From an uncultured Bacilli bacterium (GTDB lineage Bacteria > Bacillota_I > Bacilli_A > RF39 > UBA660): DNA of 20,084 nt. Numbering within the stretch: position 1 is the first letter of the stretch; each line of letters opens with the position of its first letter. A program made the translations under genes and the position numbers. The stretch covers positions 1 through 20,084 of the forward strand of contig CALVPO010000013.1 of the NCBI GenBank assembly GCA_944351345.1, written 5' to 3'. Below are positions 1 through 5,776 of the stretch, in pieces. The notes beneath the pieces are model-generated. The model saw nothing but the letters and a program-made list of their open reading frames with translations, made no database searches and had not been told where the DNA came from.

Positions 1-708
1 GTTTATAAAGATTTTGGATTTAAAGATTATAGATTTAGACTTTCTTTAAGAGATAAAAATGATACTTCTAAATATTTTGGTAATGATGAGTTATGGGAAA
101 TGTCTGAGAAGGTACTTAGGGAAGTTTTAGAAGATTTTGGTGTTGATTTTTATGAAGCAGAAGGTGAAGCAGCTTTTTATGGTCCAAAGTTAGATGTTCA
201 AGTTAAGTCCGCTATTGGTCATGATGTAACTTTATCTACTGTACAATTGGATTATCAGCTTCCTGAGAGATTTGATTTGACTTATATTGATAAGAATGGT
301 GAAAAAGTAAGACCTGTAGTAATTCATAGGGCTATACTTGGTTCATTAGATAGATTTGTTGCATTTTTATTAGAAGAAACTAAAGGTATTTTGCCTACTT
401 GGTTATTTCCTGTTCAAGTTAATATTATTCCTGTTAATAATGATTATCATTTAGATTATTCTATTTATGTAAAGAATGAGTTAGTTAATAATGGAATTAG
501 GGTTGAAATAGATTCTCGTGATGAAAAGCTTGGATATAGAATGCGTGATGCTCAAACTAAAAAAATTCCTTATATTTTAGTACTAGGTGATAGAGAAAAG
601 GCTGATAATTTAGTTAATTATAGATTGCATGGTTCTAGCGATACTGTTAGTGTTACTATTTTAGAATTTATTGATATTTTAAAAAATGATATTAAAAATT
701 ATAAATAA
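1..708 (+). CDS. thrS: Threonyl-tRNA synthetase, C-terminal part (5' end outside window)
   Basis: The reading frame is open from the first base, so the gene is cut by the window edge; about 235 codons of a roughly 640-residue protein are seen. The enzyme charges tRNA-Thr with threonine in the cytoplasm. Visible are the end of the class II catalytic core (KLDVQVKSAIG, then STVQLDYQLPERF), the motif 3 region with zinc-ligand histidine (VIHRAILGSLDRF) and the C-terminal anticodon-binding domain, which starts near WLFPVQVNIIPV and includes EKLGYRMRDAQTKKIPY and VLGDRE. The ATG at base 100 is internal, not a start, because the upstream codons encode matching catalytic-domain sequence. The gene ends at TAA just before a bidirectional terminator facing the minus-strand pair. 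Recognition rests on these motifs. Confidence 0.96.
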   Translation, partial: VYKDFGFKDYRFRLSLRDKNDTSKYFGNDELWEMSEKVLREVLEDFGVDFYEAEGEAAFYGPKLDVQVKSAIGHDVTLSTVQLDYQLPERFDLTYIDKNGEKVRPVVIHRAILGSLDRFVAFLLEETKGILPTWLFPVQVNIIPVNNDYHLDYSIYVKNELVNNGIRVEIDSRDEKLGYRMRDAQTKKIPYILVLGDREKADNLVNYRLHGSSDTVSVTILEFIDILKNDIKNYK

Positions 709-745
709 AAGAATAAATTTTAATTTGATAGTTTATTCTTTTTTT
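708..745. terminator. Bidirectional rho-independent terminator between convergent genes
   Basis: A 10-bp perfect inverted repeat, AAAGAATAAA (708-717) and TTTATTCTTT (732-741), encloses a 14-base loop. A T-run at 739-745 follows for thrS, and an A-rich flank does the same for the minus strand. The right arm lies inside the last codons of the minus-strand gene that ends at 720, so that gene's stop codon falls at the edge of the loop. Confidence 0.75.
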
Positions 746-1052
746 CTATTAGTATTAAAGTGTAACCTATTATGATTGCTATGATACTTGTTATTATTAT
801 ATTTATTTTTATATTATTTATAATGGGCGTTAAGAATATTTTTATTAGGTTATTTGTTAGGATATTTATAAATAATGGGGTAATTAATGCAAATACTATT
901 AAAAATATTGATGTATATATTAAAGATTTTCCTGTTTTTTTTAGATCTTTTGTTATTATAGTTAATAATATAAAAAATGTAATGGTTAGTAATATAAGTA
1001 TAATATTATAGTTTGAATTAAATATTTCTTTTAAATTAATCGTTGTTATCAT
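720..1052 (-). CDS. Hypothetical small multi-pass membrane protein
   Basis: This 110-residue protein is rich in Ile, Leu, Phe and Asn, with about three hydrophobic segments: roughly residues 16-33, 43-65 and 80-100. A short basic loop containing KDLKKTGK follows the first, and the protein ends in a charged tail (EKKNKLSN). I do not recognise a family. Its start overlaps the end of the upstream minus-strand gene by 17 bases. An AGGAG about 9 bases before the ATG, inside that upstream gene, argues for a separate, translationally coupled cistron rather than a frameshifted continuation. With its neighbour it would make a two-gene operon encoding an anchored extracellular protein and a membrane protein. 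Function is unknown. Confidence 0.7.
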   Translation of the reverse strand: MITTINLKEIFNSNYNIILILLTITFFILLTIITKDLKKTGKSLIYTSIFLIVFALITPLFINILTNNLIKIFLTPIINNIKINIIITSIIAIIIGYTLILIEKKNKLSN

Positions 1053-1539
1053 TTTTCCAATCTCCTATGTTAGTTTGATAAATGGTATCTATTATATAAT
1101 CAGTGTTTTCTTTTGTGTAGTTTATAGCTTCTATTTTATCTTGATTTGATAAGGGATAGTTTATATCTGTTGTAACTTTTACTATGTTATCTTCTACTAA
1201 TTTTATTATCTCTTCTTTAGTATATTTTAATGTTTCATCTCCTGTTAAATTATAGTCATATATAGAATTGACGATATCTGTTAAAATTTCTTCTATATAA
1301 TCTAGATTCATCATATCTAGTACTTGTTGTTCTGTTAGGGAAGTTAATTTTAATATAGTATTGAATATATCTGTATATGTATTATCATCATTATATATTA
1401 ATCCAGCTTGAACTAAGTTTTTTGATGCTGTTTTAAGACTTTTTGGTGTAATTGAGTTTGATATTGATGTGTATATTATAGTAGTTATTAGTAATATTAT
1501 ACATATAGTAGTTAATAGATTATTTTTAAATTTTGACAT
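1036..1539 (-). CDS. Hypothetical membrane-anchored extracellular protein
   Basis: This 167-residue protein has a short basic N-terminus (MSKFKNN) and one hydrophobic helix at about residues 8-27. There is no lipobox cysteine at a convincing cleavage position, so it is more likely a signal anchor than a lipoprotein. The rest is hydrophilic, acidic and probably helical (for example TEQQVLDMM and YTKEEIIKLVEDN) and would face outside the cell. The start is supported by AGGTGAT five to six bases before the ATG. The 3' end overlaps the next minus-strand gene, so the two are likely co-transcribed and translationally coupled. I do not recognise the family; the only inference is a surface-anchored partner of the following membrane protein. 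Confidence 0.7.
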   Translation of the reverse strand: MSKFKNNLLTTICIILLITTIIYTSISNSITPKSLKTASKNLVQAGLIYNDDNTYTDIFNTILKLTSLTEQQVLDMMNLDYIEEILTDIVNSIYDYNLTGDETLKYTKEEIIKLVEDNIVKVTTDINYPLSNQDKIEAINYTKENTDYIIDTIYQTNIGDWKNDNND

Positions 1540-1624
1540 ATTATCACCTATTTATATTATTTACTTAATTTTTTTATTTATAATTTTTTTAATAATTAAA
1601 ATAATAGATTTTTATAAAGAAATT

Positions 1625-1633
1625 TGATACAAT
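1625..1633 (+). promoter_or_regulatory. Extended -10 promoter element for prfA
   Basis: The sequence TGATACAAT matches an extended -10 (TGn followed by TACAAT). No good -35 is visible 17 bases upstream (TAGATT), which is common for extended -10 promoters. A start of transcription near 1640 would give a leader of about 23 bases and places the in-frame TTG at 1624 upstream of the transcript. That supports the ATG at 1663 as the prfA start. Confidence 0.45.
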
Positions 1634-1662
1634 ATTATTCAGTTGAGAAAGGGATGAATATT

Positions 1663-2724
1663 ATGATAGATAGGTTAGAGGCTACTTTGAAAAGATATAA
1701 TGATATTACGCAGGAATTATCAGATCCTTCTATTATTAGTGATATTAAAAAAATGACAGAATTATCTAAGGAACAGACTAGACTTGAGGAAATTGTAAAT
1801 GTATATAAGAGATATAAAGATGTTCTTAAGGGAATAGAAGAGGATAAGGAGCTAGTTCATGATAGTGAGTTAGGTGAGATTGCTAAAGAAGAACTTACTT
1901 CATATGAAAAGGAAAAAAGTGATATAGAGGCTAGATTAAAGATATTATTGTTACCACATGATCCTAATGATGAGAAAAATGTTGTTGTAGAGATTAAAGG
2001 TGCAGCAGGTGGAGATGAGGCTAATATTTTTGCTGGTGATTTGTTTGATATGTATCAAAAGTATGCTAATAGTCAAGGATGGAAGATTGATGTCACTAAT
2101 AGTATTGAAGGTGCAGCAGGTGGTTTTACTAATATTGAGTTTATGGTTAAGGGAGAAGGAGTTTATTCTAAGTTAAAGTATGAAAGTGGTGCTCATAGAG
2201 TACAGAGGGTTCCTGCTACTGAGAGTCAAGGTAGGGTTCACACTTCTACAGCGACAGTTTTAGTTATGCCAGAGGCAGAAGAGTTTGATTTTGAGCTTGA
2301 TATGAATGATGTTAGAATTGATATTACTAGAAGTAGTGGCTGTGGCGGTCAGGGTGTAAATACTACAGATAGTGCTGTTAGGCTTACACATATTCCTACA
2401 GGTATTATTGTTTATTCTCAGGTTGAAAGGAGTCAGATTAAGAATAAAGAGCTTGCTTTTAAGATACTTAAGACTAGACTTTATGATTTAAAGCTTAGAG
2501 AAAAGGAAGAGGCTGAAGGAAAAGAGAGACGTAGTAAGATTGGCACTGGTGATAGGAGTGAAAAGATAAGAACATATAATTATCCACAAAATAGGCTTAC
2601 TGATCATAGAATTGGTTTTACATCGATGAATTTGGATAGAATTATGGATGGGGATTTAGGTGTTGTAATAGAGGCTTTAATTAATGAAGATCAGAAAAGA
2701 AAGTTAGAAGGTAATGAAGAATAG
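1663..2724 (+). CDS. prfA: Peptide chain release factor 1
   Basis: This 353-residue protein has the normal RF1 length. It recognises UAA and UAG stop codons on the ribosome and triggers peptide release. The codon-reading PxT tripeptide (RVPATESQGR, Pro184-Ala185-Thr186) separates it from RF2, which has SPF there. The catalytic GGQ motif is at 228-230 (SSGCGGQGVNTTDS), preceded by the helical N-terminal domain and followed by the conserved RTYNYPQNRLTDHRI segment. The ATG at 1663 is chosen because AAAGGG lies about 9 bases upstream; the ATG at 1654 abuts that site, and the TTG at 1624 overlaps a probable -10 box. prmC begins inside its 3' end, giving the usual coupled prfA-prmC pair. RF1 here agrees with the use of TAA and TAG as stops in the window. 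Confidence 0.97.
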   Translation: MIDRLEATLKRYNDITQELSDPSIISDIKKMTELSKEQTRLEEIVNVYKRYKDVLKGIEEDKELVHDSELGEIAKEELTSYEKEKSDIEARLKILLLPHDPNDEKNVVVEIKGAAGGDEANIFAGDLFDMYQKYANSQGWKIDVTNSIEGAAGGFTNIEFMVKGEGVYSKLKYESGAHRVQRVPATESQGRVHTSTATVLVMPEAEEFDFELDMNDVRIDITRSSGCGGQGVNTTDSAVRLTHIPTGIIVYSQVERSQIKNKELAFKILKTRLYDLKLREKEEAEGKERRSKIGTGDRSEKIRTYNYPQNRLTDHRIGFTSMNLDRIMDGDLGVVIEALINEDQKRKLEGNEE

Positions 2725-3427
2725 AGAGTATTTAGAAAAATATTTGAGTGATGATAAGTTAGATGAAGGAATTGAGTTGCTTAATAAAGGTATTTCTCCA
2801 CAATATATTGTGGGAAATGTTGATTTTTATGGTAATATTATTAATGTTGATAAGAGGGTTTTAATTCCTAGGTTTGAGACTGAGTTATTGGTTGAGAAAA
2901 CTATTTATTATATAAATAATCTTTTTAGTAAAAAAGTTAGTATTTTAGATATTGGTACTGGTAGTGGATGTATTGCTATTACTTTAAAGAAAGAGATTGA
3001 TTGTGATGTGGTTGCTAGTGATATATCTTTGGATGCTATTGATGTTGCTAGGGAGAATGCTATAAATAATATGGTAGATATTTTATTTATTAATAGTGAT
3101 ATTTTTTCTGATATTGATGATAAGTTTGATGTAATTATTAGTAATCCACCTTATATTAGTTATGATGAAGAAATAGATGATATGGTTAAGAATAATGAAC
3201 CTAGTATAGCTTTGTATGCTAATGATGATGGAATTTATTTTTATGATAAAATTTTGAGTCAATGTTTTAAATATTTGAATGATAAGTTTTTTATAGCTTT
3301 TGAAATTGGTTATACTCAGGGAGATAGGATTGTAAAGTTAGTATATAAATATTTAGGTGATGATATTAATGTTAGGGTAGAGAAAGATTATTCTAATAGA
3401 GATAGATTTGTATTTATTTGGAATTAA
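2714..3427 (+). CDS. prmC: Release factor glutamine methyltransferase
   Basis: This 237-residue S-adenosylmethionine-dependent enzyme methylates the glutamine of the GGQ motif in release factors. The SAM-binding motif I is ILDIGTGSGC at about residues 77-86, and the catalytic NPPY motif is at 144-147 (IISNPPYIS). The linker before the catalytic domain, SPQYIVGNVDFYG followed by VLIPRFETELLVE, is typical of PrmC. The gene overlaps prfA by 11 bases; an AAGG sits only a few bases before the ATG, so translational coupling is likely. The substrate-binding N-terminal domain is short: about 28 residues precede QYI, whereas many PrmC proteins (about 280 residues) have 70-80. A terminator follows the stop codon. 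Confidence 0.93.
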   Translation: MKNREYLEKYLSDDKLDEGIELLNKGISPQYIVGNVDFYGNIINVDKRVLIPRFETELLVEKTIYYINNLFSKKVSILDIGTGSGCIAITLKKEIDCDVVASDISLDAIDVARENAINNMVDILFINSDIFSDIDDKFDVIISNPPYISYDEEIDDMVKNNEPSIALYANDDGIYFYDKILSQCFKYLNDKFFIAFEIGYTQGDRIVKLVYKYLGDDINVRVEKDYSNRDRFVFIWN

Positions 3428-3428
3428 G

Positions 3429-3463
3429 AAAATAATTTATTATTGTAATAGATTATTTTTTTA
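3429..3463 (+). terminator. Rho-independent terminator after prmC
   Basis: The perfect 8-bp arms AAAATAAT (3429-3436) and ATTATTTT (3452-3459) run into a T-rich stretch. Partial pairing inside the loop (TATT with AATA) could extend the stem. It starts two bases after the prmC stop and closes the prfA-prmC transcript. Confidence 0.6.
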
Positions 3464-3487
3464 TATACATTTTATTGAAAAACAATA

Positions 3488-3524
3488 AAAAAATATTGAA
3501 ATTTAATATTTTTTGTGTTAATAT
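3488..3524 (+). promoter_or_regulatory. Promoter with overlapping inverted repeat before the DUF2975-like operon
   Basis: A -35 TTGAAA (3496-3501) and a -10 TAATAT (3519-3524) are 17 bases apart, with TG one base before the -10. A 10-bp perfect inverted repeat, AAAAAATATT (3488-3497) and AATATTTTTT (3505-3514), overlaps the -35 and spacer and could be an operator, possibly for the regulator encoded two genes downstream. The sequence is so AT-rich that chance cannot be excluded. The predicted transcript would begin close to the ribosome binding site. Confidence 0.45.
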
Positions 3525-3542
3525 TTTATTGGAGGTGCAGAT

Positions 3543-4010
3543 ATGCAATTAAATGGTAAATATGGGGTTGGAAATTTATTCAAAATTTTGTTAATTTTAT
3601 TTTCTTTTGCTTGTGTTTTGTTTTTATTATTTTATATTAAGATATTAGAAGTATTTAATTATTCTTTAGATTTTTTCTTAGGAATGGTTTATCCTATTGG
3701 ATTTTGTTTTTTGGGATTAGTTTATCAATTTATTAAATTATTTGACAGTTTAAAGAATAATAATCCTTTTTGTTATAATACTGTGATTGTATTAAAAAGT
3801 GCAATGATTTTTAGCTATATTATATCTTTGTTGTTATTAATATCTTTGATTATAATTGTTTTTGTTTATGACTATTATTCTTTTGAAATTAAGATTTGTG
3901 TATTGGTTGTTAGTATATTGTTTTTTGGAGTTGGAGTTGCTTTGTACATGCTTAAAGAGTTATTTAAACAAGCAGTTAGTTATAAAGAGGAAAATGATTT
4001 AACTATTTAG
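3543..4010 (+). CDS. DUF2975-like four-helix membrane protein
   Basis: This 155-residue protein has four hydrophobic segments at about residues 13-33, 44-63, 82-106 and 113-138, and a short charged C-terminus. The layout, size and immediate coupling to a YozG-like helix-turn-helix regulator match the DUF2975 family, in which the small membrane protein and regulator nearly always travel together; the exact role is unknown. The start is set by GGAGGTG five bases before the ATG at 3543. The gene is first in a tight operon, with the regulator beginning 15 bases after its stop. The family assignment rests on topology and context more than on signature residues, so another small membrane protein family remains possible. 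Confidence 0.75.
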   Translation: MQLNGKYGVGNLFKILLILFSFACVLFLLFYIKILEVFNYSLDFFLGMVYPIGFCFLGLVYQFIKLFDSLKNNNPFCYNTVIVLKSAMIFSYIISLLLLISLIIIVFVYDYYSFEIKICVLVVSILFFGVGVALYMLKELFKQAVSYKEENDLTI

Positions 4011-4025
4011 AAAGTGGTGATATTT

Positions 4026-4247
4026 GTGGCAATAATTGTAAATTTAGATGTTATGATGGCTAAGAGAAAAATTTCTTCTCAAAAATTGGCTGATAAAATT
4101 GGAATTACACAGGCTAATCTTTCTATATTAAAGAATAATAAAGGTAAGGCAATTAGGTTTTCTACTTTAGATAAGATTTGCGAAGTTTTGAATTGCAAAC
4201 CAGGTGATATTTTAGATTATGAGAGTGAGGATAATAGTGATGAGTAG
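4026..4247 (+). CDS. YozG-like XRE/Cro-family transcriptional regulator
   Basis: This compact 73-residue DNA-binding protein is essentially one helix-turn-helix domain. The body SSQKLADKIGITQANLSILK is the HTH, and the N-terminus VNLDVMMAKRK plus the later FSTLDKICEVLNCKPGDILDY segment are characteristic of the YozG-like branch. GTG at 4026 is chosen as start because the family begins with a short AIIVNLDVM-type leader and GGTGA sits seven bases upstream; the GTG at 4014 lacks a site. It follows the DUF2975-like gene by 15 bases and overlaps the next gene by eight. It probably regulates its own operon, perhaps through the inverted repeat at 3488-3514. Confidence 0.9.
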   Translation: MAIIVNLDVMMAKRKISSQKLADKIGITQANLSILKNNKGKAIRFSTLDKICEVLNCKPGDILDYESEDNSDE

Positions 4248-5688
4248 TGTATTATTTTTTATATTATTGTTGTCAATATGGCATTCGTTTTTATTCTTTG
4301 GTAATAAATTGGGATTATCTGTTATTTTATTTATTATACCTTTATTTGGTGTTATTTTATATTGTTTATATAAGAAAAAGATAATTAAGAGAAAGAAAGG
4401 TTTTCTTTTAAGTATTCCTATTATATTGCTTTCTTGTTGTTATTTTATATTTGATAATTCTTTGTTTAAATTATTTAATATTATAGTAATCATTTTATTA
4501 TTTATGTTTATGTATATTATAACTGTTAGACCATATTTTAGAGTATTTAATTTTTTTAAAGATTGTTTTGCTTTGTTAGTAGGACCTATTGGGTGCGTTT
4601 TTGATATTATAGAGATAATCTTAGAAAAATTATGCGGTTGTATAAAGATATCAAGTACTTTTAGAAAAAAAATTAAGTCATTTTTCTTGATTTTACCTAT
4701 AGTTATAATTATTTTATGGTTATTGATTTCTGCTGATATGGTTTTTGATTTTATGATAGGTGGTTTCTTTAGAGATATTGGTAATTTATTATTGGATATT
4801 TTTGAGTGGAATTTATTTGTTAGAGTTATATTGATATTTATTGTATTTCTTTATATTTCTAGTTCTTTATATTTTGTTGTTAATGATTATTTAGAATTTG
4901 TTCCTGAGAGTTGTTTAAAAGATAAAGAAGAAGATAATAAAATTAAAAAGTTTAAATTAGATATAGATACTGTCAAGATGCTTTTTGTAGTACTTTCTAT
5001 TATATATGTTTTATTTGATATTATTCAAATTAAATCTTTAATACTTCATTCAGTTAGTTATGATATTAATTATTCAGAATATGCTCGACAAGGTTTTTTT
5101 CAACTAATGGTTGTATCTTTTATTAATTTATTTTTATTATTATTTTCTAAGAAATATTATAATGAAGATAAAGTAAATGTTAGATTTTTTAAAATTATTA
5201 GTTTATTAATTATAGGATTAACTTTTGTAATTATTATATCTTCTTTTATGAGAATGAATTTATATGAGAGTCATTATGGTTATACTTTTTTAAGATTATT
5301 AGTATATATTGTATTAATTACAGAAATTATTATGTTAATCCCTACAGTTATATATATTTTAAGAGATAATTATAATGTATTCTGGAGATATTTTGTGATA
5401 ATTATATGTGTTTATGTTATTACTAATTATATTAATATAGATTATGTTATTGCTTATAGAAATGTTGATAGATATTATGAGGTTAAAGATATTGATTTGA
5501 AATATTTAGAAAATGGTGGTGCTGATAATTTAAGTGTTTTATTTGAGTTTTATAGTAATGTTAAGGATAAAGAAATTAAATCTGATTTAGAAGAATATTT
5601 TAGTAATTTAAATTTATATGATGATGGTTTTCAAGAATTTAATTTATCTAGAAATAGAGGAAATAATTTGATTAAAAAATTAAAGTAG
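4240..5688 (+). CDS. DUF4173-like multi-pass membrane protein
   Basis: This 482-residue integral membrane protein has about ten or more hydrophobic segments. It resembles DUF4173 proteins in its C-terminal half, with RMNLYESHYGYTFLRLL followed by a long hydrophobic pair and then NIDYVIAYRNVDRY and LKYLENGGADNLSVLFEFY near the cytosolic or exposed end. The function of the family is unknown. The start is ATG at 4240 (or GTG at 4237), with GAGG at 4227-4230; the upstream ATG at 4219 has no ribosome site. It overlaps the regulator's stop by eight bases, indicating translational coupling. No clear terminator follows, although the next gene has its own promoter. Confidence 0.82.
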   Translation: MSSVLFFILLLSIWHSFLFFGNKLGLSVILFIIPLFGVILYCLYKKKIIKRKKGFLLSIPIILLSCCYFIFDNSLFKLFNIIVIILLFMFMYIITVRPYFRVFNFFKDCFALLVGPIGCVFDIIEIILEKLCGCIKISSTFRKKIKSFFLILPIVIIILWLLISADMVFDFMIGGFFRDIGNLLLDIFEWNLFVRVILIFIVFLYISSSLYFVVNDYLEFVPESCLKDKEEDNKIKKFKLDIDTVKMLFVVLSIIYVLFDIIQIKSLILHSVSYDINYSEYARQGFFQLMVVSFINLFLLLFSKKYYNEDKVNVRFFKIISLLIIGLTFVIIISSFMRMNLYESHYGYTFLRLLVYIVLITEIIMLIPTVIYILRDNYNVFWRYFVIIICVYVITNYINIDYVIAYRNVDRYYEVKDIDLKYLENGGADNLSVLFEFYSNVKDKEIKSDLEEYFSNLNLYDDGFQEFNLSRNRGNNLIKKLK

Positions 5689-5722
5689 TTTGTAATTTTC
5701 TTGTGGGAAATTATGTAAAATG

Positions 5723-5767
5723 TACCAAATTTATAAATAAAATGTTATAATATTTGTATATTTGGTA
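5723..5767 (+). promoter_or_regulatory. Promoter with flanking inverted repeat upstream of the P-type ATPase
   Basis: The -10 element TATAAT (5746-5751) is preceded by TG with one base between (5743-5744), an extended -10. It lies between the arms of a perfect 8-bp inverted repeat, TACCAAAT (5723-5730) and ATTTGGTA (5760-5767). The left arm covers the expected -35 position; the right arm sits between the predicted transcription start and the AGGTGAT ribosome site. The arrangement suggests a regulator binding both sides of the promoter, or two half-sites joined by a loop. Confidence 0.5.
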
Positions 5768-5776
5768 GGTGATGTT

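Noticed and set aside
772..1011. Plus-strand open frame opposite the minus-strand membrane gene
   Set aside because: Antisense shadow in AT-rich DNA; no ribosome site and the minus-strand pair has coupled starts and good sites.
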